Shown here: positions 45,685 to 54,373 of the stretch, in pieces | How the letters are laid out: each line of letters opens with the position of its first letter | How positions within the stretch are numbered: position 1 is the first letter of the stretch | Assembly: GCA_029099685.1 (NCBI GenBank) | Contig: JAQXOO010000006.1 | Span: 1 to 59,407, forward strand | Length of the DNA: 59,407 nucleotides | Origin: Clostridia bacterium | GTDB lineage: Bacteria > Bacillota > Clostridia > Oscillospirales > Butyricicoccaceae | Direction of reading: 5' to 3' | Notes under the pieces: generated by a model | What the model was told of the DNA's origin: nothing | The model's database searches: none | What the model saw: only the letters and a program-made list of their open reading frames with translations | Program-made: the position numbers and the translations under genes

Positions 45685-46614
45685 TTACAGGTGCTGCTCC
45701 AGCCAGGCCAGAATGTCCTGATACACCGTCTCCCGCCAGGGCTCGTTGAGAACTTCGTGGCGGCCGTCGGGATACAGCTTCCGCTGCACATCGGTGCAGC
45801 CCGCCTGCAAAAAGCCCTGGTACGCCCACTCCACGCCCTTTCCGTTTTCGCCCACCGGGTCTTTTGCGCCGGAAAACAGCAGCACTGGGGTGCTTTTGTC
45901 CATCCGGGCCAGGTTTTCCCGGTCCCCGATGAACCGCAGGCCCCCCAGCATATCCCGGTACAGGCTTACCGCAGGCAGAAACTGGCAGCCCCGGTCCTGG
46001 CAGTAGGCGTCCACCACTTCGCTGTCGCCGCACACCCAGTCATAGTCGGTGCGGTTGGGGCGAAAGGCCCGGTTGTAGGCGCCGAACAGCAGGTTTTTCA
46101 CCGCGGGGGAGCGGTATCCCGGGCCCTTGACCCGGCAAAGCAGGCTGGTGAAGGCATAGCCCGCCCGCACCAGGCCCTCCGGCTGCTGGCCGGTGCCGGA
46201 GATCAGCGCGCCGGACACCCTGCCGGGGTAGCGGATCAGATAGGTCCGGGCGATAAAGGAACCCATGCTGTGCCCCAGCAGAAAATAAGGCAGGCCGGGG
46301 CGCTCCGCCGCCGTTTGAGCCCGCAGCGCTTCCACATCGTCCACCACCGTGTTCCAGCCGTCGGCTTCCTCGAACAGGCCCTCCCGCTCTGGTTCCTGCC
46401 AGCTTTTTCCGTGACCCAGGTGGTCGTTGCCCACCACCAGAAAGCCCCGCTCCGCCAGCCACCGGGCAAAGTGGCCGTACCGCTCCACATATTCGCAGAT
46501 GCCGTGGGAGATCTGCAGCACCGCCCGGGGCGGCTGTTCCCCCTGCCACGCCACCGCGTGAATGTTGGTGCGTCCGTCGGCGGACGGATAGAAAAATTCC
46601 CTGCATCCGATCAT
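45685..46614 (-). CDS. Alpha/beta hydrolase (monoacylglycerol lipase-like)
   Basis: A 309-residue cytosolic lipase/esterase of the serine aminopeptidase S33/Hydrolase_4 group. The oxyanion segment is ISHGICEYVERY, the nucleophile elbow GHSMGS places Ser116, the acid is in LLFSGAKDPVGE, and the His is in YPDGRHEVLNE. It diverges from glpK. If it releases glycerol from monoacylglycerol, glpK next door would use the product; this link is inference. Confidence 0.92.
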   Translation of the reverse strand: MIGCREFFYPSADGRTNIHAVAWQGEQPPRAVLQISHGICEYVERYGHFARWLAERGFLVVGNDHLGHGKSWQEPEREGLFEEADGWNTVVDDVEALRAQTAAERPGLPYFLLGHSMGSFIARTYLIRYPGRVSGALISGTGQQPEGLVRAGYAFTSLLCRVKGPGYRSPAVKNLLFGAYNRAFRPNRTDYDWVCGDSEVVDAYCQDRGCQFLPAVSLYRDMLGGLRFIGDRENLARMDKSTPVLLFSGAKDPVGENGKGVEWAYQGFLQAGCTDVQRKLYPDGRHEVLNEPWRETVYQDILAWLEQHL

Positions 46615-46639
46615 AAAGATACCCCTTTCTGCGGATCCG

Positions 46640-46648
46640 TGTTATAAT
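46640..46648 (+). promoter_or_regulatory. Extended -10 promoter of glpK
   Basis: TGTTATAAT at 46640-46648, about 55 bases before the glpK ATG; no good -35. Confidence 0.5.
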
Positions 46649-46651
46649 CTT

Positions 46652-46680
46652 ATCATAAAACCTGTTTTTCTTGCTGTCAA
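46652..46680 (-). promoter_or_regulatory. Sigma-A promoter of the alpha/beta hydrolase gene
   Basis: Minus-strand TTGACA (46675-46680), 17-base spacer, TATGAT (46652-46657), abutting the divergent glpK promoter. Confidence 0.75.
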
Positions 46681-46702
46681 TCTTCAAAACGGAGGTCATA
46701 CC

Positions 46703-48199
46703 ATGCGTCAATATGTCATCGCCCTGGACCAGGGCACCACCAGCTCCCGGGCCATCTTGTTTGACCGGACCGGCGCCATCGTCAGCCAGGGCCAGTATCC
46801 GCTGCCCCAGCACTACCCCCAGCCCGGCTGGGTGGAGCACGACCCCATGGATATCCTCCGCACCCAGCTGATGGCGCTGGCAGAGGCCTATGAAAAAGCC
46901 GCCGTCCCGCCGGGGGACATCGCCGCCCTGGGCGTCACCAACCAGCGGGAGACCGCCGTGGTCTGGGAAAAGGACACCGGCAGGCCGGTGATGAACGCCA
47001 TCGTCTGGCAGTGCCGCCGCACCGCCGAGGAGTGCCGCCGGCTGGAAAAAAGCGGGATCGGGGACTATGTGCGCCAGACCACCGGCCTGCTGCTGGACGC
47101 CTATTTCACCGGCACCAAGATCGCCTGGATCCTGGACCACGTCCCCGGCGCCCGGGCCCGGGCGGAAAGGGGCGAGCTGCTGTGCGGCACGGTGGACAGC
47201 TGGCTCATCTGGAACCTCACCGGAGCGCACGTGTCCGACTATTCCAACTGCTCCCGCACCATGCTGTTTGACATCGACCGCCTGCAGTGGGACGAGACCC
47301 TGTGCCGTGCCCTGCGGGTGCCCATGAACATCCTGCCCCGCCCGGTGCCCAACAGCCAGGTATACGGCAAGGTAAAGCCCGGCATCCGGGGCATCGAGGC
47401 GCTGGCGGGCATCCCGGTGGCGGGCGCGGCGGGCGACCAGCAGGCCGCCCTGTTCGGTCAGGGCTGCCTTGCCCCCGGCCAGGCCAAAAACACCTACGGC
47501 ACCGGCTGCTTCACCCTGATGAACACCGGAGAGCAGTCCCTCCGGTCGGAAAACGGCCTTTTGACCTCCGTGGCCTGGCAGCTGGGCGGCCGGACGTCCT
47601 ATGCCCTGGAGGGCAGCGTGTTCAACGCAGGCTCCACCATCCAGTGGCTTCGGGATGAGCTGCAGCTCATCGGCGCGGCCCACGAGACCGACCTTTTGGC
47701 AGAGTCCGTCCCGGACAACGGAGGCGTGTATCTGGTGTCCGCCTTTACCGGGCTGGGCGCGCCCCACTGGGACATGTATGCCCGGGGGGCCATCCTGGGC
47801 CTGACCCGGGGCGCCACCAAGGCCCACATCGCCCGGGCCGCCCTGGAGGGCATCGCCTATCAGGTGGCCGACCTGGTGTCCACCATGGAAAAGGACCTGC
47901 AGCGGCCTCTGGACAGCCTGTGGGTGGACGGCGGCGCTTCCGTCAGTGATTTTATGATGCAGTTCCAGGCCGACCTGCTGCGCTGCAGCATCTACCGCCC
48001 CGCCATGGTGGAGACCACCGCCGCCGGCGCGGCATATCTGGCCGGGCTGGCCGTGGGGCTGTGGGACAGCCCGGAGGAGATCCTGGGCAGCCGCCGGCTG
48101 GAGAGCGTCTTTGCCCCCCGGATGCCCCTGGAGCAAGCCCAGGAGTACCGGCGCCAGTGGCACAGGGCCGTGTCCCGCGCCCTGAAGTGGGAGGCGTGA
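46703..48199 (+). CDS. glpK: Glycerol kinase
   Basis: Phosphorylates glycerol to sn-glycerol 3-phosphate for catabolism or lipid synthesis. The 498-residue FGGY kinase shows ALDQGTTSSRAILFDRTG, VTNQRETAVVWEKDTG, the FGGY-type segment GDQQAALFGQGCLAPGQAKNTYGTG and DGGASVSDFMMQFQADLL. Residue count and motifs are those of an active enzyme. ACGGAGGTCATACC precedes the ATG. The glycerol facilitator and GlpD/GlpO are not adjacent. Confidence 0.96.
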   Translation: MRQYVIALDQGTTSSRAILFDRTGAIVSQGQYPLPQHYPQPGWVEHDPMDILRTQLMALAEAYEKAAVPPGDIAALGVTNQRETAVVWEKDTGRPVMNAIVWQCRRTAEECRRLEKSGIGDYVRQTTGLLLDAYFTGTKIAWILDHVPGARARAERGELLCGTVDSWLIWNLTGAHVSDYSNCSRTMLFDIDRLQWDETLCRALRVPMNILPRPVPNSQVYGKVKPGIRGIEALAGIPVAGAAGDQQAALFGQGCLAPGQAKNTYGTGCFTLMNTGEQSLRSENGLLTSVAWQLGGRTSYALEGSVFNAGSTIQWLRDELQLIGAAHETDLLAESVPDNGGVYLVSAFTGLGAPHWDMYARGAILGLTRGATKAHIARAALEGIAYQVADLVSTMEKDLQRPLDSLWVDGGASVSDFMMQFQADLLRCSIYRPAMVETTAAGAAYLAGLAVGLWDSPEEILGSRRLESVFAPRMPLEQAQEYRRQWHRAVSRALKWEA

Positions 48200-48267
48200 G
48201 CATTTCCGCTTCTCTTCCGTTGGCACCTTTCAGAAGAACATCCTTCTGCTTTTATGTCAGGACAAAA

Positions 48268-48300
48268 AAGCACCCGGCAGCCTGCCGGGTGCTTGATTTT
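48268..48300 (+). terminator. Bidirectional terminator between glpK and the HTH gene
   Basis: AAGCACCCGGCA / TGCCGGGTGCTT stem with a three-base loop, A-rich before and T-rich after. Confidence 0.92.
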
Positions 48301-48663
48301 TTATTTCCGCTGGGCATAGGCCCGGAGACCGTCCACATCCACCACGATGTTGACCTCCGGCGGGATGTTGGCGTCCTTCTGCTGCATGAACTGCAGAAAA
48401 CGCTCGTCCAGCAGGTCGTTTGCATAAAAATATTCCTTGGTGCGGCGGTTGCAGACCACCACGAACATCACCGAAGTCAGATGTGACCAGTTCATCCTTG
48501 CCGAGCCGTTTTCAATGCGGGAAATGGTGATGCGGGACAACCCGCACAGTTCGCCAAACCCTTCCTGTGTGGCGCCCAGCAGCTCCCGGATCTTGGGCAG
48601 CTCAGCGGCCAGCTTGCTGCACATGGCTCGTTTTTCCTCGGCAGACAACGTGATCATAGGCAT
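48301..48663 (-). CDS. XRE-family HTH protein
   Basis: A 120-residue DNA-binding protein. The Cro/CI-like helix-turn-helix lies at ~20-75 (LPKIRELLGATQEGFGELCGLSRITISRIENGS); the C-terminal part (EYFYANDLLDERFLQFMQQKDANIPPEV) is of unknown role. It has its own promoter and shares a terminator with glpK. No target is evident beyond possible self-control. Confidence 0.88.
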   Translation of the reverse strand: MPMITLSAEEKRAMCSKLAAELPKIRELLGATQEGFGELCGLSRITISRIENGSARMNWSHLTSVMFVVVCNRRTKEYFYANDLLDERFLQFMQQKDANIPPEVNIVVDVDGLRAYAQRK

Positions 48664-48711
48664 CCTTTCCTCTCAACTGATTTGTCAAAAAACCGCCTGT
48701 TACTGTTACAG

Positions 48712-48740
48712 AGTATAGCAAAAAACATGACAAAATGCAA
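48712..48740 (-). promoter_or_regulatory. Promoter of the HTH gene
   Basis: Minus-strand TTGCAT (48735-48740), 17-base spacer, TATACT (48712-48717) preceded by TGC. Confidence 0.6.
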
Positions 48741-48812
48741 GAAAAAAGGACAAACTTATGTGTTTTTTTAAACAAGCCCCAGGCTGTTTCCTCTTTTGGG
48801 GGCCGGCGGCGT

Positions 48813-49691
48813 TCAGCTCCGGCTCCGGGCGTCCCAGTTCAGCCGGGTGGTGATCCGCTCACAGATGCCGCCGCCCCGGTCAAAGAAGGTGACGGCATCG
48901 CCGCCCTCCGGCTCATACAGGGCGCGGCGGACCACCGGCCGTCCCTCCAGGTCGGAGCGGTAGCTCTCATGGACCACATAGGCGCAGTCCGGCTCCAGCG
49001 CCAGCTCCTCCGGCGCCCCGCCGGGAAGGTATTCCGCCGCGGCCAACACCTGGTGGCCGGCGCCCATCTGGTAAAACACATCCTTCACCGGCTGGAACAG
49101 GCCGTAGACGGTCAGGTTGACGGAAAAGGACTCCTGCTCCGTCCTGCCGTCCCGGGTGACGGTAACGGTGTCCTCCTGCCGGGTGGAGCAAAGCTCCCCC
49201 TCCCGCCCGGCGGGGCTTTCGATGCCGGTCCCGTTGACGGCGTAGATCCGGCCCTGGCCGTCCTGGTACATGGGGTTCATGGCAAAGGCCACATCGCCCT
49301 CCCGGGCGATGACATACAGCGTCGCCTCCACAAAGATCTCCTCGGTGCCGTCTCCGTAGCGGATGTCCACGCTGCTTTCCACCGCCCCTTCCGTGCCGCA
49401 GCCCAGGTAATCGTCCCCGTCTTCCATGGGAAACCGGGCGCAGCAGACGGAAGCGCCCTCTATAGGAAAGACCACCCGGTGGCCGGACCCTTCCGCAAGG
49501 ATGTCGGCGTAAATGCGGCCGTTTGCATCCTGATGGCTATACCACTCATTCTCTTTTTCGCCGCGGGTGACCAGCACACCCACCATCCGGTCCTCAGAGG
49601 CCTGCAGGGGGTCTTCCTCCTTTGCAAGGCTGCACCCCGGCAGCACTGCCAGCATCAGGGCGCAGAGCAGCGCCAGCGCTTTTTGTCTCAT
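48813..49691 (-). CDS. Lipoprotein of unknown function
   Basis: A 292-residue protein whose signal peptide ends in lipobox LPGC with Cys20 lipidated. The mature part is beta-rich and begins with SEDRMVGVLVTRGEKENEW, a form seen in clostridial hypothetical lipoproteins; I do not recognise a named domain. It overlaps the small HTH gene by four bases (ATGA) and is the last gene of the DUF2975-HTH-lipoprotein unit. Confidence 0.85.
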   Translation of the reverse strand: MRQKALALLCALMLAVLPGCSLAKEEDPLQASEDRMVGVLVTRGEKENEWYSHQDANGRIYADILAEGSGHRVVFPIEGASVCCARFPMEDGDDYLGCGTEGAVESSVDIRYGDGTEEIFVEATLYVIAREGDVAFAMNPMYQDGQGRIYAVNGTGIESPAGREGELCSTRQEDTVTVTRDGRTEQESFSVNLTVYGLFQPVKDVFYQMGAGHQVLAAAEYLPGGAPEELALEPDCAYVVHESYRSDLEGRPVVRRALYEPEGGDAVTFFDRGGGICERITTRLNWDARSRS

Positions 49692-49921
49692 TCTTCTTCC
49701 TCCTCCTCTTGCTCCAGCTGCCCGTCAAACCGCAGGATGTCCCCCGCGCCGCACTCCAGAAAATAGCAGATGCGGTTCAGGGTGTGGAACCGCACGCCCT
49801 TGGCCTTGCCCGAGCGCAGGATGGACAGGTTGGCCTCGGTGATGCCCACCTTGCCGCACAGCTCCTTTGCGGTCATGCCCCGCTCCCGGAGCACATCGTC
49901 CAGATACACACGAATGGCCAT
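49688..49921 (-). CDS. Small HTH regulator, YozG-like
   Basis: A 77-residue helix-turn-helix protein: MAIRVYLDDVLRERGMTAKELCGKVGITEANLSILRSGKAKGVRF followed by LNRICYFLECGAGDILRF and a Glu-rich tail. This is the compact regulator that typically sits next to DUF2975 membrane proteins, as here. ATG 49921 has GAGGTGGGCC upstream and lies eight bases after the membrane protein stop. It likely binds the nested dyad at 50866-50927 and represses its own operon. Confidence 0.9.
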   Translation of the reverse strand: MAIRVYLDDVLRERGMTAKELCGKVGITEANLSILRSGKAKGVRFHTLNRICYFLECGAGDILRFDGQLEQEEEEEE

Positions 49922-49929
49922 GGCCCACC

Positions 49930-50850
49930 TCAGATAAACAGGTCGTTGTCCTGCTGCAGCCGGTAGCCCCGGGCCACCAGCCGGGCCAGCAGCAGGGCGG
50001 CCAGCAGAAAGACCACGCCCAGCAGGGGCAGCTGCACGGAAAGGTCCATGGCGCTCAGGGTGGGGGCAAACAGCAGCTGCAGCAGGTTGTGGCCCAGCTG
50101 GCAGAGAGCTGCCGCAGCCAGCGCCCGGCCGCACCAGCCCGCCAGCCGCCCGGCCGCCGCCACGGCTTCTCCGGTGTAACGGCCCTCCCCCAGGCACTCC
50201 AGCAGCCGGGCCGCCCACCGGGCGGTACACAGGGCGTACACATCGGGGATCACCCCGGCGGCCAGGGTCAGCAGGGGGAACAGGTCCTCCGGCGACACCG
50301 CCCGGAAAAAGGCCGGCAGCCGCACGCCGCAAATGTCCGCCACAAAGGCCGCCATCACCACATAGACCAACCGGAGCAGCCACCGGCTCAGCCGGGCAGG
50401 GTCCCCCTCCAGCGCCGCCCGGCGCAGCCGCAGCACGCCGTAGCAGCACAGCACCGACCATACCGACAGCCCCAGAAAGGCCTTTCCCATCCATGCCGCG
50501 GCACTGCCCAGCATGGCGGGCAGGCCGGCGGGATTGACCATCCGATACAGCACCACCAGCAGCAGGCAGGCGGCAAGGACCAGCAGGGCGTCCTCGGCTT
50601 TTGCCCGTTTTTTCACCACACGCACTGCCAGCCACAGGCAGGGCAGCAGCGACAGCAGAAGATACAGCGTCCACGCGGCAAGATCCCCCACAGGCCCCGA
50701 CAGGGACAGCCACCGCAGGCCCTGCCCGATCTGGGCGAAGGGAAAGGCAAGCAGCGCTTCGGCGCCGCCCTCCGCCGCCCCGGACAGGCCCAGGGCCAGA
50801 CAGGCGGCCCCAAACAGGCCCAGGGCGGTCCACAGGTTCCGTTCTTTCAT
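49930..50850 (-). CDS. DUF2975 polytopic membrane protein
   Basis: A 306-residue membrane protein with about seven or eight hydrophobic helices. Its end, LLGVVFLLAALLLARLVARGYRLQQDNDLFI, matches the DUF2975 hallmark in which the last helix is followed by an LQ-x-x-NDL-T/F-I tail. The next gene is the YozG-like HTH regulator that almost always accompanies DUF2975. The function of this pair is unknown. ATG 50850 has GGAGGAGATCTT upstream; the frame's earlier start lies inside the promoter dyad. Confidence 0.85.
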   Translation of the reverse strand: MKERNLWTALGLFGAACLALGLSGAAEGGAEALLAFPFAQIGQGLRWLSLSGPVGDLAAWTLYLLLSLLPCLWLAVRVVKKRAKAEDALLVLAACLLLVVLYRMVNPAGLPAMLGSAAAWMGKAFLGLSVWSVLCCYGVLRLRRAALEGDPARLSRWLLRLVYVVMAAFVADICGVRLPAFFRAVSPEDLFPLLTLAAGVIPDVYALCTARWAARLLECLGEGRYTGEAVAAAGRLAGWCGRALAAAALCQLGHNLLQLLFAPTLSAMDLSVQLPLLGVVFLLAALLLARLVARGYRLQQDNDLFI

Positions 50851-50865
50851 AAGATCTCCTCCGGA

Positions 50866-50927
50866 ATTATTGTTTTTCGATAATTTCTGTTTTGAAAATA
50901 GCACATAAATTATCGTTTGTCAATAAT
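50866..50927. promoter_or_regulatory. Nested dyad operator overlapping the DUF2975 operon promoter
   Basis: ATTATTG-N5-CGATAATTT (50866-50886) is mirrored by AAATTATCG-N5-CAATAAT (50907-50927): sixteen matched positions in two blocks about one centre, with identical inner spacing. The minus-strand promoter TTGACA (50918-50923), 17 bases, TATTTT (50895-50900, preceded by TGC) lies within it, so a bound repressor would block polymerase. Confidence 0.8.
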
Positions 50928-50934
50928 TTTTTTG

Positions 50935-50968
50935 CAAAAAAGAAAGGGATGCTGCCATGCAGCATCCC
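50935..50968 (-). terminator. Terminator of the flippase gene
   Basis: GGGATGCTGC / GCAGCATCCC stem with a three-base loop; on the minus strand it is followed by TTTCTTTTTTG. Confidence 0.9.
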
Positions 50969-50989
50969 CCGGGCGCCGGACATCCGGCC

Positions 50990-52618
50990 TTACAGCTTCA
51001 AAAGCCGCGCGATGCGCGCCCCCATGGGCAGCTCCAGCACCTCCCGCTTGTTCAGGATGTGCAGGCCGAACACCGCGGCAAAATACGCCGCTACCGACAG
51101 CGCCACGGAAAGGACCACCGCCACCAGATTGGAACGGAAAGCCAGCATGGCCAGGCGGTAGCTGCCCCAGGTCACCGCCGACATGAACAGGGTGCACAGG
51201 AGCGGCTTTGTAAAATACTTGGTGCGCTTCATCTTCAGGGGGATGGCCCGCCGCAGGGAGGTGAAGCAGATGGCAAAGGCCACCATATGACAGGCCACCG
51301 AGGAAATGGCGGCGCCGTAAACATTGATGGCGGGGATGCGGATGAGGATCAGGTTCAGGATCAGCTTGACCACGGCGCCGCACAGCAGGCCCTGGGCGGG
51401 CACCTTCACCCGGCCCAGCCCCTGCAGACTGCCGTTGATGGTCTGGTCCAGGGCGGTGAAGATCAGCGCCACCGACGCCAGGCGCAGGATATCCGCCCCC
51501 TGGGAGGCGTTTGGATACAACAGCTTGAAAAACGGCTCCGCCAGCACGATCAGGCCCGCCGCGCAGGGCAGGATGATAAGGGTGGAGATCAGGAAGGAGT
51601 AGGAGATCTTTTTGGAGGCCGTGCGCCGGTCGCCCACGGCCAGCGCCGCCGAAATGGTGGGCACCAGCACGGTGGCAAAGGCGATGTTCAGGGCCAGGGG
51701 CAGGTTGGTGATGTTGTCCGCCTTGTTGAGCATACCGTTCAGCTGGACGGCATAGGCCTGGAGCTGGGCCTCTGTGGGGATGCCCGCCTGCCCGGGGATG
51801 CCTTCCGCAAAGGCGGCGGAAATGCCCCGGGAGATGGTGGCCGTGTCGATGACCCGGGAAACGGTGGTGATGATGGCGCTGAGGGAGATGGGCACAGACA
51901 GGCTGAGGATCTGCCGGCAGATGGCCCGGTGGCCGCCTTTGGACAGGGCGGCGGGGCGGGGACACTTGTTTTTCCGGCGGTAGAGCAGCAGCACGATGAC
52001 CAGATAGCCGCAGCTCAGGGCGGTGGACACCGCCGTGGCGGCGTTGGCTCCCGCGGCCATGACGGCGGCGGTGTAATCCGACAGGGCCAGGACGAACACC
52101 ACCGTCAGGGCCGCCTTGAAGATCTGCTCCAGAAGCTGGGAGCGGTTGTTGGGGGACACATTCTGCCGCCCCAGGAACCAGCCCCGGATCACCGACGAGA
52201 TGCACACGAAAAAGATGGAGGGGCTGAGAGCCCGCAGGGTCAGCTGGACGCCGTCCATCTTCACCACCGTCAGGGCGATGAAGTCGGCCCCCCAGTACAG
52301 CAGCAGCGACGCCGCCAGGCCGATGCCGGCAAACAGCGCCAGCGCTGTGCGGAAGATGCGCTCGGCGCCCTCACGGTCGTCCAGGGCCAGCCGCTCCGAC
52401 ACCATCTTGGAGATGGCGTTGGGGATGCCCACCGACGAGATGGCCAGCAGCATGGTGTAGATCTGGTAGCCCGCGGTGCGGTAGCCGTTGCCCGCGTCGC
52501 CGAAGCCCGGGATATTGATGATGATGAGGTTATAGGCCAGGCCCAGCAGCTTGATGAGGAACTGGCTGCCCAAAATGGCGGCCACGTTGTTCATAAAGGT
52601 GTTTTTTCGTTTTTCCAT
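50990..52618 (-). CDS. Polysaccharide/lipid II flippase-like protein (SpoVB/MurJ, MOP superfamily)
   Basis: A 542-residue membrane protein with about 14 hydrophobic helices and the MOP-superfamily opening FMNNVAAILGSQFLIKLLGLAYNLIII...GYQIYTMLLAISSVGIPNAISKMVSERLA, close to SpoVB/YtgP-type proteins. Such proteins flip undecaprenyl-linked cell-wall precursors across the membrane. ATG 52618 has CGGAGG upstream. It is a single-gene unit with its own promoter and terminator; whether it is the main MurJ or the sporulation paralogue cannot be told. Confidence 0.92.
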   Translation of the reverse strand: MEKRKNTFMNNVAAILGSQFLIKLLGLAYNLIIINIPGFGDAGNGYRTAGYQIYTMLLAISSVGIPNAISKMVSERLALDDREGAERIFRTALALFAGIGLAASLLLYWGADFIALTVVKMDGVQLTLRALSPSIFFVCISSVIRGWFLGRQNVSPNNRSQLLEQIFKAALTVVFVLALSDYTAAVMAAGANAATAVSTALSCGYLVIVLLLYRRKNKCPRPAALSKGGHRAICRQILSLSVPISLSAIITTVSRVIDTATISRGISAAFAEGIPGQAGIPTEAQLQAYAVQLNGMLNKADNITNLPLALNIAFATVLVPTISAALAVGDRRTASKKISYSFLISTLIILPCAAGLIVLAEPFFKLLYPNASQGADILRLASVALIFTALDQTINGSLQGLGRVKVPAQGLLCGAVVKLILNLILIRIPAINVYGAAISSVACHMVAFAICFTSLRRAIPLKMKRTKYFTKPLLCTLFMSAVTWGSYRLAMLAFRSNLVAVVLSVALSVAAYFAAVFGLHILNKREVLELPMGARIARLLKL

Positions 52619-52654
52619 AGGGGGCCTCCGCAGGGAGAGATTGGTTGAATCTTT

Positions 52655-52683
52655 ATTATACGCCTTTTCCCCCGGGAAAGCAA
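52655..52683 (-). promoter_or_regulatory. Promoter of the flippase gene
   Basis: Minus-strand TTGCTT (52678-52683), 17-base spacer, perfect TATAAT (52655-52660). Confidence 0.7.
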
Positions 52684-52725
52684 GGGACCGGGACGGACAA
52701 AAGGCGGGGCAGGGTCCGCTCCTCA

Positions 52726-52754
52726 TTGACGGCGGCCCTTGCCTGTGCTACACT
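52726..52754 (+). promoter_or_regulatory. Promoter of the second serine hydrolase gene
   Basis: TTGACG (52726-52731), 17-base spacer, TACACT (52749-52754) preceded by TGC. Confidence 0.65.
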
Positions 52755-52794
52755 GATAAAAGATGCCCTGATCGCACAGAAGGAGGATATTTCT

Positions 52795-54225
52795 ATGAAC
52801 GAACAACTGCTGACTGCCGCCCTGGACAAGGCGCTGGCCCGGGTCACCGACGAGACCGGTTTGGTGGGCGGCGTGGTCAACGTCATCCGCGGCGGAAAAA
52901 CGGTCTATACCTATGAATACGGCTACGCCGACCGGGAAAACAAGCTGCCCATGACCCAGGACACCCTGTTTGACGTGGCTTCCACCTCCAAGGCCTGGAC
53001 CGTCATGCTGGCCGCCCAGGCCATCGACGACGGCCTGCTGGCCTGGGACGAGCCCATCCAGAAGCACATTCCGGAGTTCACCATGGTGGACCCTTACGCC
53101 GGGGCGCACCTGTCCGTCCGGGATATGGCCAGCCACCGCAGCGGCCTGCCCGGCCATGACTTCCTGCGGGAAAAGATCGCCGGCGACCGGGAAACCCTCA
53201 TGCGCAAGACCGCGTTTCTGGAGCCCAATGTGGGCTTCCGCAGCAAATACCAGTACAATAACCATATGTTCATCCTGCTGGGCTACCTGGTGGAGCGGGT
53301 CCGGGGCGGCCAGCTGTGGGAGGATCAGATCGTGGAGCGCATCGCCAAGCCCCTGGGCATCGACCAGATCCGCTTCCGGGGCATCAACAGGGACATGGAC
53401 CAGGTCTCTCCCGCCCTGCCCTATTGCAGCGACGGCTACAAGACCGACCGCTGCGGCTATGCCACCAACTATCACAGCGCCCCCTGCGGCGGCATCCGCA
53501 TCAGCATGAAGAACATGGCCAAGTGGATCGCCGCCATGAGCCGGGGCGGCGTCACCGAAAGCGGCGCCCGCCTGTGCTCTGAGCAGCAGTACCGGGAGAT
53601 CATCGCCCCGGTGATCTCCGCCCCCGAGGAGGACTGCTTCTGGCTGAAAAACAGCAGCTATGCCCAGGGCTGGATCAACGCCGACTACAAGGGTCACAAC
53701 GTGGTGTTCCACAGCGGCGGCCTCACCGGCTTCAACACCCAGGTGGGCTTCCTTCCCGAGGAGGACTGCGGCTATGTGATGTGCTTCAACACCGGCAGCA
53801 CCCCGGCACACCGGGTGGCCCGGGCCATCGTGCTGGACGCCCTCACCCAGGGCCGGCCCGAAGACAGCTATGACCCCATGATCGACGCCTGGCTGAAGGA
53901 GCGGGACGCCATGCACCACAAGCTGCAGGCCAACGAGACGGGCACGCCCATCACCGCGGAAAGCCATCCCGGCCTGGTGGGTTCCTTCCGCCATCCCGGC
54001 TACGAGAGCTTTGTCATCGCCCAGGGCGAGCGCCAGCTGGAGTTCACCTACGGCGACTTTACCGCCCGGCTGATGCTGGAAAAGGACGGCCGCATCACCG
54101 GCTATTCCGGCGACCTGGACGGTCTGACCCCCGCGGGCATCGAGCTGTTCCCCCAGCCCAACGGCGACCTGCGCCTGATGACCCCGGACAGCGCCGACCT
54201 GAAGCTGCTGTTTGTAAAGGAATAA
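52795..54225 (+). CDS. Serine hydrolase, beta-lactamase/class C fold
   Basis: A 476-residue PBP-fold hydrolase without a signal peptide. The catalytic set is Ser63-Thr-Ser-Lys66 in FDVASTSKAW, Tyr-Asn-Asn in KYQYNNHMFILLG and HSG in VVFHSGGLTGFN. The C-terminal ~100 residues form an extra beta domain (GLVGSFRHPGYESFVIAQGE...) typical of long esterase-type members (Pab87/EstB-like). ATG 52795 with AAGGAGG upstream. Likely an esterase or D-amino-acid peptidase rather than a resistance enzyme; this is inference. It is the last gene with the chromosomal base composition. Confidence 0.9.
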   Translation: MNEQLLTAALDKALARVTDETGLVGGVVNVIRGGKTVYTYEYGYADRENKLPMTQDTLFDVASTSKAWTVMLAAQAIDDGLLAWDEPIQKHIPEFTMVDPYAGAHLSVRDMASHRSGLPGHDFLREKIAGDRETLMRKTAFLEPNVGFRSKYQYNNHMFILLGYLVERVRGGQLWEDQIVERIAKPLGIDQIRFRGINRDMDQVSPALPYCSDGYKTDRCGYATNYHSAPCGGIRISMKNMAKWIAAMSRGGVTESGARLCSEQQYREIIAPVISAPEEDCFWLKNSSYAQGWINADYKGHNVVFHSGGLTGFNTQVGFLPEEDCGYVMCFNTGSTPAHRVARAIVLDALTQGRPEDSYDPMIDAWLKERDAMHHKLQANETGTPITAESHPGLVGSFRHPGYESFVIAQGERQLEFTYGDFTARLMLEKDGRITGYSGDLDGLTPAGIELFPQPNGDLRLMTPDSADLKLLFVKE

Positions 54226-54322
54226 CGAAAAACATAAAAGCACCCCGAATGGCAGGTGTTCGTAAAACAGTGTTAGCCAAATAACGCGAAATGAGCATCT
54301 GTCAGACAGGATTGGTCAACGA

Positions 54323-54369
54323 AAAAACACGCCATATTCAGCTTCAAAGGCTGAGTATGGCGTGTTTTT
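54323..54369. terminator. Strong bidirectional terminator at the edge of the low-GC element
   Basis: AAAAACACGCCATATTCAGC pairs with GCTGAG-TATGGCGTGTTTTT (one G-T wobble) around a seven-base loop. It ends the minus-strand HTH gene. Confidence 0.9.
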
Positions 54370-54373
54370 CTGT

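Noticed and set aside
30868..54225. The two beta-lactamase-fold genes as antibiotic resistance genes
   Set aside because: Neither has a signal peptide, and their motifs (SLSK/YTD/HTG and STSK/YNN/HSG) and contexts fit esterase or muropeptide hydrolases better than secreted beta-lactamases.
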